From assembly GCA_036245525.1 (NCBI GenBank), contig BTPG01000006.1, positions 90,321,504 to 90,385,503 on the forward strand: 64,000 bases of DNA, given 5' to 3'. Origin of the DNA: Semisulcospira habei (Eukaryota; Mollusca; Gastropoda; Semisulcospiridae). Numbering within the stretch: position 1 is the first letter of the stretch; each line of letters begins with the position of its first letter. The notes beneath the pieces were generated by a model. The model made no database searches, had not been told where the DNA came from, and saw only the letters and a program-made list of their open reading frames with translations. Shown one piece after another: positions 1-12,900 of the stretch. The position numbers were made by a program, and so were the translations under genes.

Positions 1-235
1 GGACTAAATGGGGTTAAGAATACCCACAACTCAGGGAAAGCCCTAAGTTACTGCTTAAAGAAATAAGATTATTGTTATATAATATATATAATAACAAATA
101 TCATATGATTAGTCACACTTGAGTGCAAAAACTATGACCAGTTTGGTCAGTTCCGTTGCAGAGCTGTGTCTACCAAAAGTACAATGTCGCAGGGTACAAA
201 GCACCACGAGTGCCAGTGCGAGAGGAAACGCTGAA

Positions 236-520
236 CTCTACCCCATCAGCACCCACGGGTACACGTGTAGTGAACAGTACTGGTGGCTGCCCGCACCAGG
301 GGGTTAACCCTTTTACTGCCAGTGGATGTATATTTTGATTTTGAAATTCGTAAATTCAACACCAAAGATCCCCAGCGTTGAAAAGAACATGGCTACAAAG
401 TGATTTCAGCAAGAGGTATAGATCCTCATGAGCCCCCGCTTTTGCGGGGGCTCATGAGGATCTATACCTCTTGCAGTTGGGTGCCCTTACATTTTTCTCA
501 GCAGTGATATGGTCAAATCA
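236..520. repeat. family G remnant abutting a family D element (core-2 at 409-474)
   Basis: A weak G palindrome ends in gggttaa at 304-307, and the same TTAA begins D (TTAACCCTTTTACTG). The D core is a perfect hairpin at 409-474 with a TTTT loop. The D right end is lost in a C-rich tract near 530. Confidence 0.7.
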
Positions 521-877
521 TATGCCCCTCTCCCCCCCCCCCCCTCCACTACCATTTATGTGGAGAAAGAGGGCAAGCTAGCATTTCGTAGTAGCAGTGA
601 CAGAAAAGTGTTTGAATGAAAGTTCAACAATTAATAAGCGTGTTATACACATGTATTGCCGATTATTTCTGCCTTGAGTAACACTGAACTTGAAAAGACC
701 GTTGGGCCTCATGAAGTAACACATGCAATCACATTACACCTCGCAAGCGGACATTACTAAGTCGCAAAGCAGCCATAAAATCAGGATACCGTTGTCCAAG
801 GGCGGTATTAATATTCGGCTCTGATGGTTGTGGTGGCACTCTTCGCAAGTGCGGTCATGCCAAGGGCAATTAGAGTG

Positions 878-880
<3 letters not shown>

Positions 881-909
<29 letters not shown>
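881..909 (+). repeat. poly-G tract, 29 nt
   Basis: Uninterrupted G run. Length may be uncertain in the assembly. Confidence 0.95.
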
Positions 910-911
<2 letters not shown>

Positions 912-997
912 GGTTAAAGGAGAAGGAGATGTTGACGCTCTAGTCTTGGGTAAGACTGTACAGTCGTGCACTTTCAGTTTCACACCGGTTACTTCCT

Positions 998-1058
998 CCC
1001 CCCCCCCCCCCCCCCCCCCCCAGCAGCAGGGGCTTATGAAAATCTGTGCATCTTGCAG
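998..1058. repeat. poly-C tract replacing one arm of a core-2 hairpin
   Basis: A 24-nt C run is followed at about 1029-1058 by a right arm of core-2 (ggggcttatgaaaatctgtg then catcttgcag). The left arm is missing, as if the C run in the arm expanded into it. Another D fragment lies at 1263-1299. Confidence 0.65.
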
Positions 1059-2634
1059 GTTACAGAGTGTGCACGGCGGATGGGGGTGTTCGTCGTTGTA
1101 CTGTGACAGGATGGCAGTCACAGTACGTGTAGCACAGGCGCTCATATGGCCACTGTCGTAATGTTATTGCACACTTACGCACAGCACACGACAAATCCAC
1201 ACTGTAAACCCTGATGTTTTCGCTGTACCTGGATGTACATGGGACCGGAGTTTGCCGTAAATAGATTCTCATGAGCCCCTGCAATCTATGCCTCTTTTAA
1301 GATGGAGTCGTGCAGGTAGAGTTAGTTAGTTATTTGGGTTTAACACCAAGCACGTGCAGGTAGAGGGGCATCCTAGGGACCAGTGATGCAGAATAACTAC
1401 CAGACATTTGGGATCTAACATCAGTTTTAACAAGGCTGACTACACGCAAATGACATATTTACTGTGAGTGTGTGACAGATGTCGGTCATATGTAAGAAGG
1501 ATTAGTTGTGTGGATGGTGATTTTCTTGTGACAAAGTGGGACATTTAGCTCTTTGCTTTTCTTTGCCAGGCTTGTTGCACAATGGTTATGATTATGTATT
1601 AGGTGTCCAGTCACCAACAGTTGAACTGTCTGCCTGGTTTAGTACACTGAGTTAACAGAGGGACATTTACCACAGGGTTTCTGTGGTGTAAATATTTCCT
1701 TATAGGAAACTATAATGAATCACATTGTTACCATGATTGTCTTGGGGACTTCTTTCTTTCTTGTGGTTGGAGACTGTGGCTGAACTCATATAATTCAAGT
1801 GAATTAGTTCGGCCACAAACAATGATAGCTATATATAGGTTGATGGTACTTGTATGTTTTGATTTAAGAACGGTTGAATAAGCCTAGAATTTGTTTATGG
1901 TATCATATATGACTTCAGACATGAGCAGAAACCACTTGACCGTTGTTTCTAGTTATTCTCATGAGCCATTGCTGCCACATAGTTTTATTAGAATGCCTAC
2001 TGTTGGTTCTAGCTGTTCTTCACATATAATTATTGCTGATCATTCAGGGTGAAGACTCTGAAGCAACAAATAATCGGGGCAGGCGAAAAAATATAATTGC
2101 TACTATAATGACCATTGCGTCCTTACTGTCATGACTAACCACAGTGGTTGCGGTTTGTACGGCTTGGCCAGGGTATTATCATTGTTTAGGAATCTGTCAC
2201 CACGCTGAATAGCGGTTGTCGGCCGCAGTTGACAGCTAAGATGTTAAACGGCCCCGACACCCATCATGACTCGCTGCACATCGGTTGTCACCCTCCGTTC
2301 GCTAGTAGCGAATCGAGGGAACAACCCGTTTGGACTCGTCTTTCTCCGAGAGTGAAAGCCTCTTTCAGATGACAGAGGCGTGTGACAGTTTATGTCTCTG
2401 AGCTCGAAGATGGAAGAGAGGCACACGAAAATAATTGATTCTTGCTAGTAACTTTTCCGATGGCGCGTTCCATAAATTGTCACGATGTTCCGTCGTCTGC
2501 AAATGCTTTCAGCCTTCATGAGTTCCTGAAGACTTCCGCAAGTAGTATTGCAATAGGACGGATGTGCCAACGCTGACCTGATATTATGGCTGTGCACCTC
2601 ATTAGACAGAACAGAGACGTAAATTACTTTTCAT

Positions 2635-2822
2635 TAAACCCTACGGCCACACTTCCAGATTGTGGAGGTGCCACCTAACGACTATGTACCAGTTGATGGA
2701 GGTAGATCGACCATGATAATTCAAGGGTAGTGCCAGATTAGCTTGGCGCCATCAGGCGCCAAGCTAATCTGGCACTACCCTTGAATTATCTTGGTCGATC
2801 CTTCTCATGCTAAAGAGTTATG
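2635..2822. repeat. family A element with core-1 palindrome 2705-2800
   Basis: Perfect or near-perfect arms of about 46 nt around a GGCGCC-ATCA-GGCGCC centre. Outer parts match family A (accagttgatggaggtaga; cacctaacgactatgtacc). Confidence 0.85.
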
Positions 2823-3210
2823 GCTAAGTCTGTTGGAGGAAGTGGTTTAAGACTTGACTGGCCAAGGACAGTGCAGTGGACAGTCGTCTCCAGGGAACAT
2901 TTTCAGTCCGATTTGTTTTGAGACGCGATGAATAGAAAGAATGGAGGGGAGGGGAGGACTAAGTAGAGTGTGCTGGAAGGGGTGGGCTATGCCTGCGAGG
3001 CTAGTGACAGTAGTCGGGGGAGAGGGGGGGGGGGGGATACCACAACAATTCTTTCCTCTAGTTTACACCAAAACATTTAAGTCCATCAGTTTTTGTGAAA
3101 TGGCATATCTTCACTGTAATGCGTTTTTGTGATTAGTTATTTTTGTACAATTAGCTTTTGCTAAGCGGCTAAAGCTCTAATTTCTGAGGTTAGGCGTTAT
3201 ACAAGTACTC

Positions 3211-3214
3211 ATTA

Positions 3215-3273
<59 letters not shown>
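3211..3273 (+). repeat. (TTA)n microsatellite
   Basis: About 20 copies of TTA/ATT. Confidence 0.95.
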
Positions 3274-3451
3274 TAAATCTCAGTGTCATTACACTAAAAT
3301 AAAATTTTTGTCTTTTTCCAACTGGGGCAGAAAATACGTCTAGTACAATAGTCATTTTGGGGGGGTGGGGGGTGGGGGGGGGGGCGGAGTAGAGAGAGTG
3401 AGAAGGTGGGAGTCGGAATGTGCTTGTACAAGGCTGGTGACAAAATTTAGG

Positions 3452-3520
3452 ACACACTGGTCGTCGTCCTCGATATTGCTGCGCAGTGAATCGAGGAGGA
3501 CAACTAGCCGGTCAGTGTGA
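3452..3520. repeat. family M palindrome
   Basis: Inverted arms built on acactggtcgtcgtcctcga and its complement. A related palindrome is at 47910-47965. Confidence 0.65.
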
Positions 3521-3667
3521 GTTTAGGGGTGGGGTAAAGGTGCACAGTGGTTACCTCCGTCGATCCGTGAGATGGGTCGAGGGCAACTGAGATAACGATA
3601 GCTGACCATCATGAATAGATTCCTCGCCCGATAACCGCCGCCACTTGAAGTTTTCATCGGTGGAAAA

Positions 3668-3735
3668 TGGGACCAGCAAGAGGCCTTGATTCTCTCCGCG
3701 GGGGCTCATGAGGATCAAGGCCTCTTGCAGGTGGT
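3668..3735. repeat. core-2 hairpin (D), part of left arm lost
   Basis: gaccagcaagaggccttgat opens the left arm; the right arm is complete (gctcatgaggatcaaggcc, then tcttgc). The outer flanks differ from those of the TTAA-bounded D copies. Confidence 0.75.
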
Positions 3736-4544
3736 CAAGAGTTTACTGTGCAGGAGTAAAGACGGAAAAGCATTGGAATGTGTTGACTAGACGTGACCGA
3801 CGGACGGACTGTGATTGTTTTTTTTTTTTTAAAGGGGGGGGGGGGGGGGGGGTGGTGGGGAGGTAGGGGGTAGGAGATAGTGACAGTGACTGACCACACG
3901 ACACTTGAGAACCTGCATTTTCGTTGCAAACATGTCCCACTATACAGGTATTTGGAAATCTGCAATTGAGCAGGCGGCGTTGCCATAAACAGAAGCCCTT
4001 GAAAATGACTATTTTTCCAGTTATAAACCTCGGTCTCTTTATCTCGTTCTCAAGCGCAGCACTGCTTGATTGTCGGCTCTTGGACAGCGCAGTGTATACA
4101 TACACATAGACATAACCACCACCACCTTGCAAAAGGCATAGATCGTCTCTACCATACACAGATCTTTGTCCGTTTGAGCACAATGGGGGGAAACCGAAGT
4201 ACCACAACTTCGATTTTCTCCCCCTGTGGTTTGAGCGGCTGTTTTCCTCCTCAGTTGAGGAAGACTCGGAGCGTTCAGTCCACAACTGTGTAATTTACGT
4301 GTTTTGCATTGCAGGCCAGGTTTTTACAACTTGCAGTGGATTTAATATGGCAGGTCACTTGTCATAAAATCCAAGTGCTTTCAAGCGTTTGAGAGTGAAT
4401 CTGTTGCATTTTATAGCTTCTCCCATTTTCAGCCTGCGTCAGCTAATGCTTTTTGTGCCCCCGGTTTTTCATTTCGGGAGAGGGGTATATATATACAGTT
4501 TGGGAAATTTGCAGACGTCACACAGTGGGTGTTCAAAGCGTCAA

Positions 4545-4600
4545 ACTATTTTGGCACTGCCCTTGAAGTATAATGGTCGATCCATCTCTTGAACAGTGGG
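4545..4600. repeat. core-1 right-arm remnant
   Basis: Only the right half of a core-1 element remains (ggcactgcccttgaagtata then atggtcgatccatctc). Confidence 0.6.
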
Positions 4601-4695
4601 ACCAGCAAGAGGCCTTGATCATCATGAGCCCCCCCCCCCCCCCCCCCCCCCCGCAATCGGCGGGGTGCTCATGAGGATCAAGACCTCTTGCTGAT
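4598..4695. repeat. core-2 hairpin (D) with expanded 23-nt poly-C loop
   Basis: The normal arm end GAGCCCCCGC has become a C run at about 4630-4652, while both hairpin arms are otherwise kept. Confidence 0.85.
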
Positions 4696-4736
4696 AATTA
4701 AGTTTTCACTGCAGAAATATTGGAAAGATCACCGCA

Positions 4737-4829
4737 TCAACCATTTGGCTGTCGGTAAACGTCTTTGGTCGTGGTGATTCCAGCAGAAATCACCTGGGCC
4801 AAACAGGCTGACAACAACCAAAGGGTTAA
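4737..4829. repeat. family F palindrome (TTAA end at 4826)
   Basis: Arms tttggctgtcggtaaacg and acaaccaaagggttaa around a gtgattcc/agaaatcac centre. Confidence 0.75.
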
Positions 4830-5330
4830 CATTTGGAGATGTTCTCTGAAGATTGCATTTACGAGATATATTATAAGGCTTGGGAAGTTCCCCGCGTTGC
4901 TAAGGGGCGTCGGCTGCCGCGCCGCCAAGCCTGGCGATGGACTTCAGATAGTAGCGAAGCAGTGTTTCAACACGTTTTTCTTCATTTTTCTTCCACTTTG
5001 GAAACAAACAAAAACAGATTCTGGGTAGCGGTTTCCTACGGTGACGGCAAGACTTGCTGTTATTGCCTGTAGCACATCAGGACTTTCCTGACATTGTCCT
5101 GACAGCGACGAGAGCGAATGCATGAGTCTTGTGTCCTCTCAAGATGGCCACCACGACCAGCATGATGACGTCAGCTTCCTAAGCCCTATTGACCGTGATT
5201 TGAATTTAGTACTGCCTTTTAAAAGACTGCATGCAGTTCATGAGGTAGATCATTATTTAAATATTTTGACCATTATTTGGACATTTCAGCTGAGACAGAA
5301 CACACATAGAAAGGACGAGTACAGCACAGT

Positions 5331-5544
5331 TTAACCCATTTATCCCAGAGTCCCTCTAGCAGGAGATTGATTGACCATGATAATTCAAGGGTAGTGCCAG
5401 ATTAGCTTGGCGCCCTCAGGCGCCAAGCTAATCTGGAACTACCCTTTAATTATCATGGTCAATCCATCCCCTGAAACTGGTACATAGTCGTTAGGCAACA
5501 CCTCCAAAATTTGAGAAATGGGACTTTGGGGCTAAAAGGATTAA
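5331..5544. repeat. family A element, complete, TTAA-bounded
   Basis: TTAACCCATTTATCCC at the left and GGGGCTAAAAGGATTAA at the right, with the core-1 palindrome at about 5371-5462. At 214 bp this is a good type copy for family A. Confidence 0.88.
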
Positions 5545-6164
5545 ATAAATTGTTTTCATTGCATTTTACACTTGAGGCAGTCACTGCTTTAGTCTGAATT
5601 TGACGTTTCCTTTGAATGCACTAAGCAGTTACTAACCTACTAAGTTTCACATCCTGACATCCTGAATAAGCAAAATATTAACCTTAAACTCACAGAACTA
5701 AATGATTTCTATTTTATAGAATGACAATCATTCTGGGAGTTTAAAGAGTTAGTTAGTTATTATTATTATCGAAGATCAATCAGGAAGTTTAACACTGGAT
5801 CGCACTTTATCAGTTTTGTACTTTAGCAGTTCTGCAATGTAAAAGGAATGCTTCTGACCTAATAGTGCTGACAAAAGGCTGGGTCACCAACATCAAATGT
5901 TTGTATTTATCTGTCGACAAAATATGCAGCTGCCAGTACATAAGATGGAGACCTCGAAAGATTACATGCACAAGTTTGGTATGCGCCTATAAATACTGTA
6001 TACTCACACAAACTGACCCCCTCAACCTTGGCCGTTAAGATCTGAGGTGACTCTGGTACAAAACACATGTACAGTAAAACTTAGATTAACTCGTTACATC
6101 CTACGGATGAAACTTTGATATTAACTTTTTTTTTTAGATATCGTTGAGGTGTATGTCACAGTTC

Positions 6165-6665
6165 TGGAGACAGATTGATCATGATAGTTCAACTTCAAGG
6201 GTGGTGTCAGAATAGCTTAGCGCCTATAGGCGCCAAGACCTTCATGAACAGTTGCCTTAAAAGAATTTTGAAAATCCACTGGCCAGAGAAGATCAGCAAC
6301 GTCAGACTCTGGGAGAGAACAGAGCAGATAACAGCAGAGAATGAAATTGGGCGAAGAAGATGGGGATGGGATCGGTCACAGTCTGAGAAAGCCAGCTTCC
6401 AGTATCACTAGGCAGGCATTGTCATGGAACCCCCATGGAAAGAGGAAAAGAGGTAGGCCGAGAAACTCCTGGCGTCGAGACCTCCAAGCAGACATCAAGA
6501 GACTGGGAACCACCTGGAGTAGAATCGAAGGAGAAGCACAGGACAGGAGTTGCTGGAGGTCTCTCGTCGACGGCCTATACCCGGGTAGGGGTGACAGGCG
6601 TAAGTAAGTAAGTATAGGCGCCAAGCTATTCTGACACCACCCTTGAACTATCATGATCAGTCTAC
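6165..6665. repeat. family B-like core-1 palindrome split by a LINE end
   Basis: The left arm (tgatcatgatagttcaac to tataggcgccaag) and right arm (ggcgccaagctattctgaca to ttgaactatcatgatca) pair. The insert listed next separates them at the loop. Confidence 0.85.
6238..6612 (+). mobile_element. 5'-truncated non-LTR retrotransposon (LINE) 3' end
   Basis: The 375-bp insert is flanked by a perfect 13-bp duplication (tataggcgccaag at 6225-6237 and 6613-6625) and ends in a (taag)n tail. Its translation, with one frame change near 6350, is typical of invertebrate endonuclease-RT C termini: [13 protein letters not shown], then RQALSWNPHGKRKRGRPRNS, WRRDLQADIKRLGTTW and CWRSLVDGLYP. Clade not assigned. 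The clean duplication suggests a recent insertion. Confidence 0.9.
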
Positions 6666-6867
6666 ATCCTCTTGCAGCGTGTCAGGGCTTTATGGATGAA
6701 CAAAATACCAGGGGAGCTGAATGGTTGTTACATCCGCAGTTTGTTGTCAGCGATGTAAATTACTTTGAAAAAGTTTATTTGGGACCTCCATAAAAGCATT
6801 ATTACATCTGATCTTGTTATAGAAGCAAAGTTTACTAATTTTTTATTTGTGTGGGTGTGTGTTTCAG

Positions 6868-6912
6868 ACGGGAACTTGAGGACCGCGGCACTTTGAACAC
6901 AGGGTACGTCCG
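6868..6912 (+). CDS. CTNND2: catenin exon a (45-nt microexon)
   Basis: Acceptor gtttcag ends at 6867 and donor gtaaga starts at 6913. It contributes one nucleotide to an upstream codon, then [14 protein letters not shown] and two nucleotides that complete an Arg codon with exon 1. RELE resembles the end of the family's N-terminal coiled coil (TRELE in ARVCF). Exon a implies an upstream exon ending in phase 2 that I could not find in the window. Confidence 0.68.
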
Positions 6913-9900
6913 GTAAGACCAGCTTTTGTCTGCATTTTTCTCGCTGTCATGCACTGAGTGTACTGCCTGAGTTGTTTTGGGTTCTGGAGGTATAACACTT
7001 GTGCTCTCCGTATCCTTTGCGGGTGTATTACTCCCCAGATAGACCCATTCGGGGAGTGCGCCACAAGTACACTTCTATTTAAATGAGATGCTATGCATCC
7101 CATTTGAATAGAAGTGTACATGCGGTGTACTCCCAGAGTGGGTCTGTCTGCAGAGTACATGTGCTCCCACGAACAGTACAGGGCGGTACATCTTTGTTTG
7201 CTTTTTCTGCATTTTTTTGGGTTGGTTTTTTGGTTGTTGGTTTTTTTGAAGGTGAGTGTTCTTTTTTATTTTTTTGTAAAAATTTATTTCTTTTAGCATG
7301 GCTTGGAATTGTCTGCTCCTTTCGGAGTTCTCCTTTTTAAAAGCAATTTTAGCTATGATTTTTGGGTCGAAGATTCAAATAGAAACAAATAGTGCTGAAA
7401 CAAATAGAATGATTACTCAAACTTAACACCTGGATAATAATATATACCAGACATTTATTTATTTTTTTAAAATTTTTTTGAGGGGGGGTGGGTCGGGGAG
7501 GGAAGGGGGGGGGAGTGGGAGGGATAGAGCATCTTTTGTCACTTGTGGCCAGGTTGGGCACTTTTTCAATTTGAATACGTTTTTTTTTTACTCTGTTTGA
7601 AGTTTGACATTTTCAAGTCATAGAAACAGGTTGATGATGCATGCTTATTGTGCACCCTTGTGTTGTAGACACAGAAACTCTGCCGCCAAAATCGAAATTA
7701 GACTTGAAGCAAATGCCAAGCTTACTTTAACCATTTTCATCCAGATACATCCATTGCTTGAAATAAATTTGACTGATAGTTCAAGGGTGGTGCTAGGATA
7801 GCTTGGCACCATGGCGCCAAACTATTCTGGCACCACCCTTGAACTAACACAGTTGATCTGTCTCCTAATCTGTAATGTAGCCTTCATAGAACAATAAGCA
7901 AACTTTACAAAATCAGTCTCAGGATGTAATGGGTTAAACTAAAACAATGCAAAAAAACAACAACAAAAAAATGATGAGAACACCTCAGAACACTTGTGGA
8001 GAATTTCATCTAATGTTACAGAAAATCATGTTTAGACTTAGAGCGTTACAAAAACAGGCAGCCCTACCAATCTCTGTTTTCAACAGATACTTCAGTTATC
8101 TGTTGTGTCCCAGGTTGTCTTTACATTGCCATTTTGATGTTGTTTTTTTAATTTAATTTTTTTAGAACATTTTTTTAATAAGGGAATCTCAACAAACACG
8201 TTGCTGTGATGTGTGTCCGAGCCCTAAGCCTATAGGGGATCTTTTCTCACACTTCCTGTTCTGTCCTGCGCAACCCTCAATAAATTCCCCATCCAGTGGA
8301 TCAATATTGGCGTAATTTACATTACAAGAGGCATAGATCCTCATGAGCCCCCGCTTCCTGCTGGGTTCATGAGGATCTATGCCTCTCGCAGTGTGGAATG
8401 GGCTCACTCTTGCAGTGTCCTCCACTGGGAACTTGTTTTTCAAGTTATGCTGATTTGCTCAGCTTGTTGTCATATTTGGAAAATCCATCATCATCTTGAC
8501 CCATTTAGCCCTGAGTATGTGGGACGCATTTGCAGTGTATTCCAGTCTTAATTTGATCATTTTCACTTTTTGAGTTCTCTGGTTTGGCTGTTGGTAGCGG
8601 TTTTTGTCGCGATGACTCCTGCGACTGACAACCAGTCAGTTGACCCTTATCATTCAGAGTACACCAATGTGTGAAATAAGTTTGACTAAAATAGTTCAAG
8701 GGTAGTGCCAGAATAGCTTGGCGCCTCTTGATGCCAAGCTATTCTGGCACCACCCTTGAACTAAAGCCATTGTCTATATCCTTATCTGTAAGTACTATAA
8801 TGTAGCTTGCATATGGCAGTGTACAAATTTGAAGCTTTTAGCCTCAGTATGATATGCATTAAGGGATAATCAGCATACAGAGTGCCAGCCTATTGGTCAT
8901 TTGATGCCTGGCTTTCAGCATCCAAGCATCGCACTGCCTGCGTTGCATGTTTACCCAACAGTTGACTGTAGGTTTTTGGGCCTTTGAGTACACTTGACTT
9001 AAAATGCAAAACCGGTTAGTTTCCTTCACATTTTACTGCGCTAACAAGTGTCTTGCTGCATGTTGTACAGTAGAACCTTTTTTGAGTGACAGCCCTTGTT
9101 TGTGAGAAAAAAGTGGTTGTAAAAAACAGGTTGAAGGGTACAAAGTGTCACCTGTCATTAGAGACCATAATTTAGGTGGTTACAGCCATCTAAATGATCT
9201 TCAACCAGTGCAGCGCCCATTGTCGGAAACTGTGCTTCAGCAGTCTTTGTCAGTTCATCATCAGCAAGCCCTAGCTGTCCCAGGAACATGGGTTTAAAGT
9301 GATGCCAGCAAGAAGCATAGATCCTCATGAGCCCCCGCAACTGCGGGGGCTCATGAGGATCTATTCCTCTTGCGTTTGGGTGTGTTCAGATTTTCTCAGC
9401 ACTGAACGGGATAATGACACGTGCTCTGTCATAAGGGTATTTGCTTGAAACAGGTTCTGCGTATGTCTTTGGAAAAGCAACATTTTACACATTTTGCACA
9501 TCGCGCATGTTAGGTGTTGCACGTTTGCACTAGAACTCCCTATAACATTGGTATTGTTGGTTGTAGTTGTGGCGTACAACTGGATGGAATTGTCTTTTGC
9601 TGTTCGGTGGGGGGAGGGATGAGGTGGTTTTGGGTGGGTGATACAGCTGTTTCGAACGTAAACCTTGCTTATAAATATAATACATGTAATTATAAGTGTG
9701 TGCCTTGTTTATTATTATTAGAATTGTAGTTATGAAAACAGCACAAAAGACACATGTATGTAAGTCTGATGATTATTAATATTGATTATGCTGTAATGCT
9801 GCAGCTTTGAATGATGTTAGTGGATATCTTGTAAGATCAGTGGATCTAACGAGGTGATGTCTGTGGCTTCTGAGTAGATACACAATGAGCAAAATATGCT

Positions 9901-12900
9901 ATGGCGGACTCCAGCCTTTGTTGGCCCGCAAGCAGCTGCGTGCGGGCCAACTAACCCTGGAGTTCGCCAAAGGATTTTGCTTTTCTGGTGTTTTTTTTTT
10001 TTTTGGTTGTAAGCCTGTGTAAATTTAGCCCAACATTAACGTGAACTCCAATAATGTGGTCCGACTTTACATTACAGCTTCCAGGTTTCGTGATGTAATG
10101 AGGCTTACCTGTGTGTATAATGGATGGCTTGTAAAATTGACTCTTTTTGCTGTCGTTTCATGACAAAAGCCGCTGATGAAAGCATTTTGGTGTTGACACA
10201 TGTTCATAAAAGTTCTATGATTATGAAAAATGTGATGTTGATAATTGTAGTGAGGACGGAGCCATGGACTACATGCAGGCAGACTATGGCCACAGCGGCG
10301 ACTACTCCTACTCTCCACAGATGAACTCCTATGGGGGAGGAGGAGGGGGCGGTTATGGAAACACCTCCTTTGACAGACACAGCGAGCATGGGTCCCATGC
10401 CTCCCTTTCTGGAGCCAGACAGGTAGGTCTTCGACTCGTGAAGCAAAACGGCTCAAACTTTTCCAGTTTTGATGCATGTTTAGGTTGCTGCTTTATTGCA
10501 GGTCTGTGATTTTGGAGCTTATGGCCTAGAGCTGTTAGGGCCGCACTCACAGACCAGCACACATACGTAGTGAGAGCAGATGATTTAATCGTCGGCTACT
10601 GACCATAGTCAGTAGTTTTCAAATACACTGTACAAATGATTTGAATTTCTAAAACATCAGTTTTAGGAATTCAAATCACATTATGTACATATATACTTTG
10701 CTTTCTTCACTGTTCATTTTGGGTTCAGTAGATGGTGCTTTGCAAAATTTTACAGTATCTCTTGTACAGTAACCAGCATTATTTATATTCTCCATGGATA
10801 TCATTAAGATAAATTCATTTTCTGATTGCAGACGCCGCGGATAGACGACCAGCAGCCGTCAAGCGGCAACTATGCCCCTTACATGTCGCGAGACGACGTT
10901 CGCTCCTCCCCCATGCCCAGGTCTGCCTCCCCGCCCGCGCACTATTACGAGCGCGAGCCTCCCTACCACAACCTCCCACCTTACCGGGAGGCCCCCTCCC
11001 CATCCGGGCTGGGACCGAGAGACCCTGGGCCCCACCCCAGCTATCCCCACCCTGATGACAGCTTTGGGCCGAGGTATTAAAACTCAGCAACTCAAGTTTT
11101 AACAAACCTGCGCTTACCGCTCCGACTTTCCCCTCACGCTAACCAACCTCTAACCATCATTATCCCGTACGCCGCTTGTGGAAAAAATTGAAATCCACCC
11201 AACTGCAAGAGGTATAAATCCTCATGAGCCCCCGCAGTTGCTGGGGCTCATGAGGATCTGTGCCTTTTGCTGAAGACACTTTGTATCTATTTTCCTTTGA
11301 CCGTTCAGGATCTTCGTTCTTGAATTTACAGTGAGTTCAAAAACACAGTCTGTGTCCACTAACAATGAAGGGATTAACTCATTGTACCCCAAGACCGAAA
11401 TCCCCAAATTTTGCTGTGCCCTCTGAAGACTGCATTGCAGTGCAGGACACAGATCTACCATGATAGTTCAAGGGTGATGCCAGAATAGCTTGGCGCCAAG
11501 CTATTCTGGCAGCACCCTTGAAATGTCATGGTCGATCCATATCTTGCTGTGGTGTGTCTGGGGTAGAATGAGTTAAATATGTCCCATGCGCACCTAGCCA
11601 CCGGTCCTGTAAACATTACAGGTACGGTACTGTGAATACTATATATTGGCTGGTTGCACATGGGGGTTAAATTATTTTAATTTCCAACCCCAAAGTGCTC
11701 GCATGCTTACACTTTACCAAATACCTTATTCTCAGGCATTAATATGATCTGGCACTTCCCTTGAACTGTCTTGGCCAAACTATCTCCCACAGTGATGTCT
11801 AAATTTATTAACCCTGTGGCTGTTGGTAGTGCTTTTTGTTGGGAGGATTCCTGTAGGAATCATGGCGACAAAAAGTGCAGCCGATAAAGGGTTAAAAATG
11901 ACGTATATTTACTTTCTTCTGTAAGCTGACAACTCTCACCTTTTTACTAATGAACGTGCTGCACTGCCAACTTAACCTTCCCCCTGCCCCCCCCCCCCCC
12001 CCCCCCCCCCCCACTTTCCACACACCACCCTCCTCCACCCTCCCCAAAAGTTTGATGTTTTATGTACAATGTACTTACTTATCTTGTCTTTTCTGTAAGA
12101 ACATTTAACCAGAACATTTAACCAGAACATTTAACCAGAACATTTAACCAGAATATTTAACCACATTGTGTGTATGTGTCTCTGCATCTCTGCTGTTACA
12201 TGACAAAAGTCAGCATGTCCATTTTTGAGAAAAGCATGTTTGTTATTGTTACTCAATGAAAAAAAAGGGTCCATTTCTCAAATTTTGGAGGTGTTGCCTA
12301 ATGACTATGTTCCAGTTGCAGGAGATGGTTTGACCATGATAATTCAAGGGTAGTACCTGATGAGCTTGGCACCTGAAGGCACCAAGCTAATCTGGCACTA
12401 CCCTTGAATTATCATGGTCAAGCCATCTCCTGCTGTAGGGATCTGAGACTAAAAGGGTTAATGGCAGTATTCTGCATTGTAACCTTTTACTCCAACATGA
12501 CAATACTTTACCAAGATGATAGAATGTGCATGTGCTGAAAAATACAGAGAAAGTAAACATTTTTACTGCACAAAATTTATTGGTACAAGTTTTTGTGCTT
12601 ATCTTTTACTCCAACATGAAAATACTTCACCAAGATGATAGAGTGTGCGTGTGCTGAACAATACAGAGAAAGTAAACATTTTTTGGTGCAAGGAATTTGT
12701 TATTGGTACAAGTTTTTGTGCTTATCTTTTTGTGTGTGCATATTTAGCCTTTCACTCTTTGGCAGTCGGTCGAGGCTTAACCTGTAGTCTGTACATTGTT
12801 TGTGCCAGTTGCTGTAGTGTTGTTCAGATGTACAGTACATGTTTTATGACCCGTTGGCTATTGGTTGTGCTTTTAGTTGCGGTGCTTCCTGCAGGAATCA

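Larger units (their letters stand above)
1..6867. other. upstream region: repeats, no recognised gene
   Basis: AT-rich DNA with MITE-like palindromes, poly-G/poly-C tracts, a (TTA)n tract and a LINE end, all listed separately. It is either intron or 5' flank of the catenin gene. I looked for an exon coding the family coiled coil and did not find one. About 1300-2280 and 5545-6170 show nothing I recognise. Confidence 0.6.
6913..10250 (+). other. catenin intron after exon a
   Basis: Contains a 7028-7165 palindrome, several hairpin elements (listed) and T-rich stretches at about 7190-7300 and 7440-7490. I recognise nothing else. Confidence 0.6.

Noticed and set aside
2941..3132. 63-codon Gly-rich frame
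   Set aside because: Low-complexity G-rich DNA, no splice signals or recognisable domain.
4389..4592. 67-codon hydrophobic frame
   Set aside because: No similarity recognised; its end overlaps a core-1 remnant.
5122..5244. MSLVSSQDGHHDQHDDVSFL frame as the missing N-terminal exon
   Set aside because: The donor at 5242 would leave phase 0, but exon a needs phase 2; there is no coiled-coil character.
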